Positions 1 through 6,795 of a DNA stretch of 64,000 nt are shown here, piece after piece. The notes beneath the pieces were generated by a model. The model had not been told where the DNA came from. It saw only the letters and a program-made list of their open reading frames with translations, and did no database searches. Source of the stretch: an uncultured Flavobacteriaceae bacterium (GTDB lineage Bacteria; Bacteroidota; Bacteroidia; Flavobacteriales; Flavobacteriaceae); NCBI GenBank assembly GCA_943842245.1, contig CALTAJ010000001.1, positions 1 to 64,000 on the forward strand, written 5' to 3'. Every line of letters begins with the position of its first letter. The stretch's first letter is position 1. The position numbers and the translations under genes were made by a program.

Positions 1-151
1 CCAAGCTTGTTTTTTGGATTGGTCTATAGCTGATTTGATTGAACCTTCAGATTTAGATGACCCAATATTTACAGTATAAGTTCCTGAAATCTTTTCCTTT
101 ATTTCTGCTGCCTAACCTTGACTGTACTACAAGGGATATGTCTTTAGCCAT
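1..151 (-). pseudogene. Start of a gene with a broken frame, running off the left edge
   Basis: An ATG at 151-149 lies inside the stop region of the upstream acetyltransferase gene (ATGGCTAA), which suggests translational coupling. Read from that ATG the frame begins MAKDISLVVQ and stops after 32 codons. The adjacent frame is open from about 112 to the window edge and reads smoothly as AAEIKEKISGTYTVNIGSSK and onward. A single-base shift near 113-117 would join the two. Either the gene carries a frameshift, the sequence has an error, or the shift is programmed. The product is not recognised; the position beside phage-type genes suggests an element-encoded protein. Confidence 0.35.
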
Positions 152-749
152 TCTGTGCTAACTTATCTAACAGCTTGCTGATCTCCCCATCACCTCTATT
201 TATCTTAGCGAATATAGGACGTGCTCTTTCTGGAGCTACCTCAAAGGCTAACCTAACTAAGTCCATCCAGTTTGTATTGTTCCCTTTTCTAGCAGCTTCT
301 ACTGCATCTATAATCTCTAAGTCTGTCATGTTTCTTCTTAGTTTTATTAAATCCCCTTTTTTACTTTCTAATATAAACCCGTTTGCCTCTGCTAATTTTA
401 GAGATGCTATGTTAGATTCTTTAATGTGTAAGTAGTAACTACCAGGTGATGCTTTTAAATACTCAGCCATCATACGTTTACCATAACCTTTTCCTTGTTG
501 TCTTGGATTGATTACGTAAGATAACTCTGTTCCATCTTCGTTATAGTCTGCTCTAATGTATCCGGCTTCTATTCCATCAATAACATAAAGATACTGTACT
601 CTATCATCTCTGTCTACTAAATGTTTAATGTAGGACTTATGTTCTTTTACATCGATAATAGATGTTGATATTGATGCTTCACGCACTGATGGATGGTTTC
701 TCCACTCAAGTAACAGCTCCCAATCATCATACTTAATCTGTCGTATCAT
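144..749 (-). CDS. GNAT family N-acetyltransferase with a short C-terminal helical domain
   Basis: The product has 201 residues. Residues 1-140 read as a GNAT N-acetyltransferase, with the acetyl-CoA loop QGKGYGKRM near residue 86 and the typical late ASLKLAEANGF segment (about residues 115-126). The acceptor is unknown. Residues 141-201 form a separate helix-rich tail (NNTNWMDLVRLAFEVAP) that is not part of the GNAT fold and looks like an appended domain. The start ATG overlaps the stop of the upstream gene (TAATG), and its own stop overlaps the next ATG, so the three genes form a tightly coupled unit inside the integrative element. It may modify a sugar or amine, but no substrate can be read from sequence. 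Confidence 0.8.
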   Translation of the reverse strand: MIRQIKYDDWELLLEWRNHPSVREASISTSIIDVKEHKSYIKHLVDRDDRVQYLYVIDGIEAGYIRADYNEDGTELSYVINPRQQGKGYGKRMMAEYLKASPGSYYLHIKESNIASLKLAEANGFILESKKGDLIKLRRNMTDLEIIDAVEAARKGNNTNWMDLVRLAFEVAPERARPIFAKINRGDGEISKLLDKLAQNG

Positions 750-1039
750 TACTTTAGTATCTCCTTTTGTGTTCCGTCTGCATTTCCAACCCTACCATAA
801 ATATAAAACTGATTATATGCAGGTAGTTTGTTGTGGTCCAAGTAAAGTTTCATCCCATCATTGAACTGAATGGATTTAGCACTTGTATTTATTTTTAGTA
901 AATCACTTCCATATTTCCAGTTTCCGTTCAACTCGTTTAGAGACTTAACAGGAATATAACCTGATGGATATTTAGAGTTATCTTGTGAGAATGTAAAGAT
1001 TGAGATTAAAAAAACTGAAGTGAAATATATATTTTTCAT
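749..1039 (-). CDS. Small secreted protein of unknown function
   Basis: The product has 96 residues. It begins with a clear Sec signal peptide (hydrophobic residues 4-16, then FSQ as the likely cleavage site), so it should be exported. The mature part is short, polar and rich in Tyr and Asn, with no motif I recognise. Its stop shares a base with the start of the GNAT gene, so the two are probably made from one transcript. It lies in the mobile element, where small exported proteins are often accessory cargo. No function is assigned. Confidence 0.6.
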   Translation of the reverse strand: MKNIYFTSVFLISIFTFSQDNSKYPSGYIPVKSLNELNGNWKYGSDLLKINTSAKSIQFNDGMKLYLDHNKLPAYNQFYIYGRVGNADGTQKEILK

Positions 1040-1225
1040 TGTGTTGGTTTTGAGCTAAATAAAAGTAATAAAATAAAAGTCAGTATATATTTCTCCTGTG
1101 ACTGATTTTTACTTTTCTCTATGAAAAATAGCCCTGAACTACTTTAATACTATATGAAGTTGTTGGTGATAAAAAGTATAGTTTTCTAAACAGACTTTTA
1201 GCTTATTTTTTCCCAAAAAGTTTCG

Positions 1226-1648
1226 CTAACTTCTTTTTTGACAAAAAAACCAGCCTGATGTTTCACCAGAGGCAGCCTCGTAGTCTATAGACATTCTTAT
1301 TGATGAAGCAATCCTATTATAGTATATTGTTGCGTTGCCTACTTGAATATTCTTCATATCCTTACTCTTTGATTCAAAAACAGAAGCAAACTCATTGTAG
1401 AGATAGTCAAGTTCTTCAGGTGTAGCCTCAAAGAATAGATGTTTCATATCATCAATATTAGGATACTCAAAGTTTTTATAATATAAATCATAAAGATTAC
1501 CATTCTCTACTTTAGATAGTTTAGGAGTTCCAACAAGTTTGTCTGCTACACCTACTGAAGTCCATTTGGTATTTTCTTTTGATTTACCTATTTGTGCTGA
1601 TAATGATAGTGTAAAAAATAGTGTTAGTGCTGATATAAAATATTTCAT
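1226..1648 (-). CDS. Small secreted protein of unknown function
   Basis: The product has 140 residues. The N-terminus MKYFISALTLFFTLSLSAQ is a classic flavobacterial signal peptide ending in SAQ. The mature protein has mixed alpha/beta character with many acidic residues and a C-terminal GWFFCQKRS. I do not recognise the family. It is the second exported small protein in the element, 186 bases upstream of the first in the direction of transcription. Those 186 bases (1040-1225) are AT-rich and show no further gene. Confidence 0.6.
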   Translation of the reverse strand: MKYFISALTLFFTLSLSAQIGKSKENTKWTSVGVADKLVGTPKLSKVENGNLYDLYYKNFEYPNIDDMKHLFFEATPEELDYLYNEFASVFESKSKDMKNIQVGNATIYYNRIASSIRMSIDYEAASGETSGWFFCQKRS

Positions 1649-1686
1649 CTAATGTTTTTAATAAATGTAATAAATCTATTGTTTCA

Positions 1687-1809
1687 TCACAAATCTTTTT
1701 TTTCAACCCTTCTGTATTTAGGCTTAAACAGGATATTGTGAATGAGGCTATCCAGATGCTTAATCCTTATACCTTTTTTTGATATTAATACATTATTTCT
1801 TTTTTTCAT
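1687..1809 (-). CDS. Possible 40-residue basic peptide
   Basis: An ATG at 1809 opens a frame of 40 codons ending at a TGA at 1687. The peptide is strongly basic (MKKRNNVLISKKGIRIKHLD, then further Lys and Arg) with no signal peptide. It fills most of the 233-base gap between the helix-turn-helix gene and the secreted protein, on the same strand as both. Length and charge would suit a small nucleic-acid-binding protein, but this is speculative, and a chance open frame of this size is possible. Confidence 0.3.
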   Translation of the reverse strand: MKKRNNVLISKKGIRIKHLDSLIHNILFKPKYRRVEKKDL

Positions 1810-1881
1810 TTGATATGATTTTGCCTTTCTCCTGAAAGAAGTGGTTAGGGGTGTTGGTTGAGTGTATTACAGATAGGTTGT

Positions 1882-2061
1882 TTATTGTATTACTGATGTA
1901 GATGGCGTAATGTAGTTCTCTATGTCCTGTTGTCTAAACCTTACTGCTCTTCCTATTTTAATATAACTTAACTTTTTTGACTTAATGTCCTTATCTATCT
2001 TACTTAAACTGATGGCGTATGTTTCTATTAAATCGTTCTTTGTAATGTTTGCTACCTCCAT
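1882..2061 (-). CDS. Small helix-turn-helix DNA-binding protein (excisionase-like)
   Basis: From the ATG at 2061 the product has 59 residues. It starts MEVANITKNDL and continues through SKIDKDIKSKKLSYIKIGRAVRF to a final ENYI segment. That layout, a short helix-turn-helix followed by an IKIGRAVRF wing and a C-terminal helix, is the pattern of the excisionase/MerR-like HTH_17 family common in Bacteroidota mobile elements. A longer frame exists upstream but is antisense to the lipoprotein gene at 2109-2216, so the internal ATG is preferred. It may act as excisionase or as a transcriptional switch for the element. The start codon lies within an 18-bp sequence that is repeated upstream. Confidence 0.65.
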   Translation of the reverse strand: MEVANITKNDLIETYAISLSKIDKDIKSKKLSYIKIGRAVRFRQQDIENYITPSTSVIQ

Positions 2062-2250
2062 ATTGTGTGATTTAGATGTAATTAGTATTTTAGAATAAAT
2101 TAAATTAAATGAAAAAATTTTTAATCCTGTTAGTTCTTGTTTTATTTTCAATTTCATCTTGTGAAAAGGATGATAATTCAGAGTCATACAAGCCGATTCC
2201 AAATGATGGTTACTAAACTTAGTTATCTTTTGACCTCCATATTGTGTGAT
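2054..2250. repeat. Pair of 18-bp direct repeats bounding a lipoprotein cassette
   Basis: ACCTCCATATTGTGTGAT occurs at 2054-2071 and again, identically, at 2233-2250; the bases on both sides differ. On the minus strand both copies contain ATGGAGGT. In the first copy this is the start of the helix-turn-helix gene; in the second it gives only a five-codon stub (MEVKR). The 161 bases between the copies carry one gene on the opposite strand. This looks like a duplication made when the cassette was inserted, or a recombination junction. Confidence 0.7.
2109..2216 (+). CDS. Tiny putative lipoprotein (35 residues)
   Basis: An ATG at 2109 opens a 35-codon frame beginning MKKFLILLVLVLFSISSC, which has the features of a flavobacterial lipoprotein signal: two Lys, a hydrophobic core and the lipobox SISSC with Cys18. 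A short acidic tail follows (EKDDNSESYKPIPNDGY). It is the only plus-strand gene seen in the element and sits between two 18-bp direct repeats. The mature part is only about 17 residues, so it could be a complete micro-lipoprotein or the surviving end of a larger gene. Function unknown. Confidence 0.55.
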   Translation: MKKFLILLVLVLFSISSCEKDDNSESYKPIPNDGY

Positions 2251-2258
2251 GCTGTTGA

Positions 2259-2708
2259 TTAATGTTCCTTATTACTTATAAATATGTGTTTTTCTCCTGA
2301 GGAGGTTTCTGTCTTGCCTATATAATCTAACCAACCTTTTTCGTTATTTATTTCTGTATAATAGATTTCGCCTGATTTTCCATCTATGCTTTTATAATAC
2401 TTAACATCTCTTTTGAGGCGTTCATTCCAACGATATTCTATTTTATAACTACTTCCCTCTACGTGCTTTAATAGTTCATCAGCGGTCTCCTGAATAGCCT
2501 TATTTCTTACTAGAAGATGTGCGTGGTGGTATTGATTATCCTTATTCTTTTCAGGGATCATTTCAGTGTCTGTTGGGGTTACTCTGTCTATCTTAAATGC
2601 TAATCTAAATAGGTCTTTCAGTAGTTGTTTCTTATACATTCCCTTGTCCCAGATACTCTTTCCTGCTTTGGCTCCCCTGTGTCTTCTCTTGATGCTTACT
2701 GCTAACAT
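2259..2708 (-). CDS. HUH-endonuclease-like replication or mobilisation protein
   Basis: The product has 149 residues. Residues 60-67 (YHHAHLLV) fit the metal-binding HUH motif (His62-Ala-His64 followed by hydrophobic residues) of rolling-circle Rep proteins and relaxases. Tyr129 in WLDYIGK, with Lys at +3, fits the catalytic YxxK motif at the expected distance downstream. The frame is open about 36 bases upstream of the ATG and there encodes FTLSTTQ, which resembles the first Rep motif, but no start codon precedes it, so the N-terminus may be truncated. The gene lies between the integrase and the helix-turn-helix gene. A Rep of an integrating satellite or phage is the likeliest reading. Confidence 0.5.
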   Translation of the reverse strand: MLAVSIKRRHRGAKAGKSIWDKGMYKKQLLKDLFRLAFKIDRVTPTDTEMIPEKNKDNQYHHAHLLVRNKAIQETADELLKHVEGSSYKIEYRWNERLKRDVKYYKSIDGKSGEIYYTEINNEKGWLDYIGKTETSSGEKHIFISNKEH

Positions 2709-2811
2709 TACTTGTGTGTATTGTGTAGTGGATAGAGTAAATCCTTATAGGAATATTACCTCCTCCTTTACTTGTTATTAATATGTTTTGATAATCACAG
2801 AAGATTGTTAG

Positions 2812-2922
2812 TCATTCTACGATTGTCTTACATATAAATATCACAGAGTTTGTGTAAATGAGTGTATCGTTATGTATTAATAATGAGTGATTTACCTTTT
2901 TAGGGTCTTTTTGAGGCGTCAT
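2812..2922 (-). CDS. Possible 36-residue peptide with a strong ribosome-binding site
   Basis: The ATG at 2922 is preceded six bases upstream by AAAGGAGG, a near-perfect Shine-Dalgarno sequence, which is unusual in Bacteroidota. The frame runs 36 codons (MTPQKDPKKVNHSLLIHNDT at the start) to a TGA at 2812. There is no signal peptide and no recognised domain. The strong ribosome-binding site is the main reason to list it. It lies between the integrase and HUH-like genes on the same strand, in the 262-base gap 2709-2970. Confidence 0.35.
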   Translation of the reverse strand: MTPQKDPKKVNHSLLIHNDTLIYTNSVIFICKTIVE

Positions 2923-2970
2923 TTCTAACCTCCTTTCAGCATCGCTTTTAGTTCCTGTGTTTATTTAGCA

Positions 2971-4245
2971 CTATTCAAATGCTTTTAGCATCATTTCTCT
3001 CAACTCTTTGGTTCTTTGTTCTCCTCCCTCATCTCTCCCTAAATACCTATACAGCATATTTACCCTTGAATGCCCTGATATATTGAGAATGTGATACTCT
3101 GGTATTCCTGCTAAAAAACATAAACTCAACGCTGTGCGACGAAATGTGTGGCTGGTAATCAGTTTGTATTTTTCAGTCTCAACCTCTTTTAATCTTTTAT
3201 CAACAACCATCTTTGATTTAGTGATTGTGTTTATCCCCGCTCTCTTGCCTAACTCTTTTATGTAATCATTGTATTTCTGGTGTGATATAGCCCTGAATAG
3301 CCCTGTTTTCACTACCCCTACTGCCCTTTCTCCTACTATTGGAATACTTATCTCTCTATTGGTTTTTTGCTGTCTTATACGCCCTGTAATCTCTCCCTCA
3401 TTTTCTGTAAATGTGGAGGAGGTGTAGTTCATCGTGTCGCTTATTCTCTGCCCTGTTGCTATTTGTAGAATAACTATTCTTTGGGTGTTGAGTAGATAGT
3501 CTGGTAAATCTTCTATTGGTGTAGTAATGAGTTCTACCTCTTCATTACTTAAAAAAACTATGTCCTCTCTTTTTCTGGGTTGTTTTGATGGAACATCGTA
3601 TTCGGTTATATCCTCGCTTACTTTGTGCTTTCGCTTTTTTGCGTGTCTGCTCACAGCAACTACCATACCTATTCTTTTGTTAATAGTGTCGGCTGAATAT
3701 TCCATTTCATCCTCTAAATAATCTTGGTAGGCTTCCATATCTTCTATGGTTCCATATTGTAGGCTCATCGGTGAGTATCCGTTCTCAACTCTCCATTTTT
3801 CATATCTATTATAGCAGTTTATATTTGACTTATATGTTTTTTGAGTTTGTTTGGTTAATCCTATTTCCCCACTATTATTTTTCATTTTATCTAATCTCTT
3901 CATATACAGGGGGACATACTCTGTATATAACTTAATCTCACCTTCCTTAACCTCTGTAATCCCTAATGCTTCATTTACAACTCTTGTTAGAACTGCCTTA
4001 TCTAATGGTAGTCCCTTTCTTTTGTATTCTATCTGCTCTTCCTTGAATAATAGCCTCATTCTGTCTAATAGGGCGTTTATCCTATGCTTATCGTAAATCT
4101 TTACAACTTTTTGATTTAAGAAGTTTGAGGGCTTAACCTTAATCTTTGTAGATATTTGGGGCTTATTCTTTCCGTTAAAATAGGCTATAATACTTTTTTC
4201 AGTATTCTTACTATCTCCTGTTCGTTGCTTAAAAAGTAGTTCCAT
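2971..4245 (-). CDS. Tyrosine-type site-specific integrase
   Basis: The product has 424 residues, a full-length Bacteroidota phage or transposon integrase. An N-terminal arm-binding region (about 1-95) is followed by a SAM-like core-binding domain (about 105-215) and the catalytic domain. Visible catalytic residues are Arg267 (ATGQRISD), His366 and Arg369 (SHTFRR), His392 (SGHSR) and the nucleophile Tyr401. All expected residues are present, so it is probably active. It is transcribed away from the candidate attachment site about 190 bases upstream, the usual arrangement at the end of an integrated element. Two tandem 10-bp repeats lie just upstream and could be arm-type binding sites. Confidence 0.95.
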   Translation of the reverse strand: MELLFKQRTGDSKNTEKSIIAYFNGKNKPQISTKIKVKPSNFLNQKVVKIYDKHRINALLDRMRLLFKEEQIEYKRKGLPLDKAVLTRVVNEALGITEVKEGEIKLYTEYVPLYMKRLDKMKNNSGEIGLTKQTQKTYKSNINCYNRYEKWRVENGYSPMSLQYGTIEDMEAYQDYLEDEMEYSADTINKRIGMVVAVSRHAKKRKHKVSEDITEYDVPSKQPRKREDIVFLSNEEVELITTPIEDLPDYLLNTQRIVILQIATGQRISDTMNYTSSTFTENEGEITGRIRQQKTNREISIPIVGERAVGVVKTGLFRAISHQKYNDYIKELGKRAGINTITKSKMVVDKRLKEVETEKYKLITSHTFRRTALSLCFLAGIPEYHILNISGHSRVNMLYRYLGRDEGGEQRTKELREMMLKAFE

Positions 4246-4273
4246 ACCGCTAATATAAGAGTAAAATGCTAAA

Positions 4274-4295
4274 TGCCTCCTCTTTTGCCTCCTCT
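4274..4295. repeat. Tandem TGCCTCCTCT repeat upstream of the integrase
   Basis: TGCCTCCTCT occurs at 4274-4283 and 4286-4295 with a 12-base period. The position, 30-50 bases upstream of the integrase start and between it and the candidate attachment core, would suit integrase arm-type or regulatory sites. On the minus strand the repeat reads GAGGAGGC, so it could alternatively be part of a coding frame that lacks a start codon. Confidence 0.4.
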
Positions 4296-4436
4296 ATATG
4301 GTCTGTATTTGACTTTTTGTGTCTTCCTTTGTCTCTGGATGTCTATGTTATATTTGCCCTTAAACCCAATATTTATTGGTATTTTAACTCTAATGTCTGT
4401 ATTTTATTGAGATTGTAGAGGTGGTAGGTTGTGGAA

Positions 4437-4451
4437 CCGCCGACTCCACCA
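4437..4451 (+). other. Candidate attachment site (tRNA-like 3' end)
   Basis: CCGCCGACTCCACCA looks like the 3' end of a tRNA or tmRNA gene: the last 11 bases would be a 7-base acceptor strand CGACTCC, discriminator A and encoded CCA. No T-arm, anticodon arm or 5' half is present upstream, so this is not a complete gene. A terminator-like hairpin follows at once, as after a real tRNA. The integrase starts about 190 bases away and the sequence changes from element to chromosome here. This fits one end of an element integrated into a tRNA 3' end; the other copy would be beyond the left edge. Confidence 0.4.
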
Positions 4452-4462
4452 TTATACTATTA

Positions 4463-4485
4463 AACCCCTATTATTTATAGGGGTT
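4463..4485. terminator. Hairpin terminator after the candidate attachment site
   Basis: A perfect 9-bp stem (AACCCCTAT with ATAGGGGTT) encloses a 5-base loop. It directly follows the tRNA-like 3' end, as expected for the terminator of the original tRNA or tmRNA gene. The T-run after the stem is weak. The rest of the 340-base gene-free stretch 4246-4585 holds the repeats and attachment site listed here and the region in front of the esterase gene. Confidence 0.6.
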
Positions 4486-4585
4486 ATTATTGGTTTTATA
4501 TAGAAAATTTTATAATCCAACTAATTCATTTTAAAAGCTTAATCATATAATTGAAAATCTTAAATTTATCTTGATTGATTAAATT

Positions 4586-5530
4586 ATGAATCAGACTATT
4601 TTTATAAAATTAATTTATGGAAAAGGAGTAATTTCAGTTATTGCGGTAATGTTAATGATTGGATGCGTCAATGATGTCAAAATATCACAACAAACAATCA
4701 AAGACACCCAACCTAGCGCGGAGATTCAAACCATTCTCCGAAATGGTGAAACAAGAAGTTATGTAATTTATATTCCCTCCTCATATCAAGAGGATAAGCC
4801 CACGCCTTTAATGATTAATTTTCACGGTTTTGGTGGTAATGCTTCAGATTACGCTCAAAATATAGGTGAATATAATGGATTGAATACTACTGCAAACGAA
4901 AATAACTTTATTGTAGTCTATCCTCAAGCAGTTATTGGACCAAAAGGATCAACTTATTGGACACCAGGAGATAATGGAATTGAAAATATCAGACAGAACG
5001 ATGTCTATTTTACGAAAGAGCTTATTTCAGAAATTGCCAGCATCTATAATCTTGACAAAAATCGTGTCTATGCGGTGGGTTTTTCCAATGGTGGAATGAT
5101 GTCGTATAGCCTTGCTTGTTTAGGTGCAGACTTTATCGCAGCTGTTGGTATCATGTCAGGAATTAGTATATCTGGAGATTGCGAAACTCCGAATATTTCT
5201 ACCTCAATAATTCACTTTCATAGCACGGAAGACAATATATTACCTTATGAAGGAAATCGAGATTATCAAGCTGTTCCTGATGTAATTAATTCCTGGAATA
5301 ATTTTAATGGCATTCCGAACTCAAGCCAAATAACCACGGAGCTCAATGATGGTAGAGTAACTCGGTACGATTATACTGGTGGAAATGATGGTAGCTCTTT
5401 CGTACTCTACAAAATTAATAGTTCATCAGGAAGAAAAGGAGGACATGTTTGGTTTAGTGAAGACATAGGGGGTATTAATCCAAATCAACTTTTGTGGGAC
5501 TTTTTATCAAACTACAGCCTAGATGATTAA
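4586..5530 (+). CDS. Exported alpha/beta-hydrolase lipoprotein (polyhydroxybutyrate depolymerase/feruloyl esterase-like)
   Basis: The product has 314 residues. An N-terminal hydrophobic segment ends in the lipobox LMIGC (Cys27), so it is probably a membrane-anchored lipoprotein. The rest is an esterase of the LpqC/PHB-depolymerase type: oxyanion-hole segment NFHGFGGNASDY, nucleophile elbow GFSNGG (Ser in GxSxG), a late Asp in HSTEDNILPYEG and a final His in GGHVW. Such enzymes cleave short polyesters or feruloyl and acetyl esters on polysaccharides; the substrate cannot be told from sequence. It is the first chromosomal gene after the integrated element and stands alone, convergent with the nitroreductase gene. 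Confidence 0.85.
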   Translation: MNQTIFIKLIYGKGVISVIAVMLMIGCVNDVKISQQTIKDTQPSAEIQTILRNGETRSYVIYIPSSYQEDKPTPLMINFHGFGGNASDYAQNIGEYNGLNTTANENNFIVVYPQAVIGPKGSTYWTPGDNGIENIRQNDVYFTKELISEIASIYNLDKNRVYAVGFSNGGMMSYSLACLGADFIAAVGIMSGISISGDCETPNISTSIIHFHSTEDNILPYEGNRDYQAVPDVINSWNNFNGIPNSSQITTELNDGRVTRYDYTGGNDGSSFVLYKINSSSGRKGGHVWFSEDIGGINPNQLLWDFLSNYSLDD

Positions 5531-5542
5531 TTATCTAATTGT

Positions 5543-5566
5543 AAATCTTTCCACTAAAAGAGATTT
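5543..5566. terminator. Weak hairpin between convergent genes
   Basis: AAATCTTT pairs with AGAGATTT (8 bp with one G-U pair) around an 8-base loop, followed by a short T stretch. It lies between the stops of the convergent esterase and nitroreductase genes, where a bidirectional terminator would be useful. Confidence 0.35.
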
Positions 5567-5593
5567 TTAAATTTGGTATTGGATTAAATTTCC

Positions 5594-6151
5594 CTAATCT
5601 AACCAGATGACTTTATCTTCAATTGGCCTAGGAGTTCTAGTGTTAATTTCTTTATCATAATTACCCATGTAAAATATACCAAGACACTTTTCCCCTTTAT
5701 TTAGATTTGTAAATTCATGGATAGAATCAATTATTTTTGGAGAACTCCAGTAAGAACCAATATTAAGTTTTGTGCACATTAACCACATATTTTGAACTGA
5801 CATAGACACCGATGCAATTTCCTCCCACTCTGGTATTGACTCTAATGGATCTCGCTGCATGCATATTAGAATTATTACTGAAGATTTTTTTGTCTTTTCT
5901 TTAATACGATCATATTTAAACTTAGAAAACTTTATGTTGTTGTCTTTGTATTTTTCAGCTAAAAACTCTCCAAGATTATTTTTTGATTTTCCTTTTAAAA
6001 CTTTAAACCGCCAGGGCTCTGTTTTTCTATGGGTTGGAGCCCAATTTGCAGCTTCAAGAATTAAGTTAATCTGTTCATCATTTAATGGCGTATCATTGTA
6101 CTGACTTGGCATAATGGAACGTCGCGATCTAATTGTGTCTAGTAACTTCAT
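5594..6151 (-). CDS. Nitroreductase family protein (YdjA-like)
   Basis: The product has 185 residues, the normal length for the short YdjA-type nitroreductases. The N-terminal RSRRSIMPSQYNDTPL and the LEAANWAPTHRKTEPWRF segment are typical FMN-phosphate and cofactor-binding regions; GSYWSSP and the late LGIFYMG complete the fold. These are FMN-dependent NAD(P)H oxidoreductases of cytoplasmic location that reduce nitro compounds, quinones or enones in vitro; the natural substrate is unknown. Monocistronic as far as can be seen, convergent with the esterase. The 182 bases upstream (6152-6333) hold no gene. Confidence 0.88.
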   Translation of the reverse strand: MKLLDTIRSRRSIMPSQYNDTPLNDEQINLILEAANWAPTHRKTEPWRFKVLKGKSKNNLGEFLAEKYKDNNIKFSKFKYDRIKEKTKKSSVIILICMQRDPLESIPEWEEIASVSMSVQNMWLMCTKLNIGSYWSSPKIIDSIHEFTNLNKGEKCLGIFYMGNYDKEINTRTPRPIEDKVIWLD

Positions 6152-6333
6152 TTTTTAATTGATATGTAATAAATATAAAATTAATGGAATTCATCAAGTC
6201 AAAAAATAACGGAATTAATAAAACAGATTACCACTGAATTGTTTCCGAAATTAAAAACGATGTTTCCTTAATCTATTTATTGATCGAATTAAAACTTTAC
6301 AGTAAAGTAATTTCTATCGAAAAAAATTAATTG

Positions 6334-6687
6334 TTATTTACTTTTATTTTTTCTCGCTGAAATAAAACTTTGAATAAATGTAATCAATGCCCATAATGAA
6401 GTTAAAATCATTAGAGATACTCTTAAAATTCCAGTAATATTTCCCCTTTCTAAAGTCCCTAAAAAAGGTCTTACTAATCCAATTATTATTAATAATGTTA
6501 ATAAGACTGCAATGTGTGCGGCAATTTTATTTTCCTTTTTAACCCCACTATTAATTATTAGTAAAATTACACCAACAATAACGGGTATAAGTGCAGTGAT
6601 AGGTCTTGAATCTGAATCAAGATAACCCCATAATCCCATTGTTACTAATACTAAAGAATTTATTAAACTTACAGTATGTGCTTTCAT
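6334..6687 (-). CDS. Small integral membrane protein (four segments)
   Basis: The product has 117 residues with four hydrophobic stretches (about residues 8-22, 29-46, 55-76 and 85-108) and a basic C-terminal tail (SARKNKSK). It resembles small TMEM14/DUF-type bacterial membrane proteins only in shape, and no family motif was recognised. Upstream on its strand lies TATATTTA, one mismatch from the TAnnTTTG promoter element. It stands alone between the nitroreductase and a lipoprotein gene. Function unknown. Confidence 0.65.
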   Translation of the reverse strand: MKAHTVSLINSLVLVTMGLWGYLDSDSRPITALIPVIVGVILLIINSGVKKENKIAAHIAVLLTLLIIIGLVRPFLGTLERGNITGILRVSLMILTSLWALITFIQSFISARKNKSK

Positions 6688-6795
6688 TTGTCTTAATTTT
6701 TTTGTAAATATAAAACACCTATAGAAAAAGTATGCCTGGTTGACCTATTTTTAATTTTAATTATTTAACTCAACCTGTAAGCAAGCATTTAAATT

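Noticed and set aside
175-435. Plus-strand open frame of 86 codons opposite the acetyltransferase gene
   Set aside because: It is antisense to a well-supported GNAT gene, with no domain; a shadow of real coding.
4431-4452. Complete tRNA or tmRNA gene at the element boundary
   Set aside because: Only a tRNA-like 3' end is present; no D-arm, anticodon arm or T-loop could be folded upstream, so it is listed as a possible attachment core.
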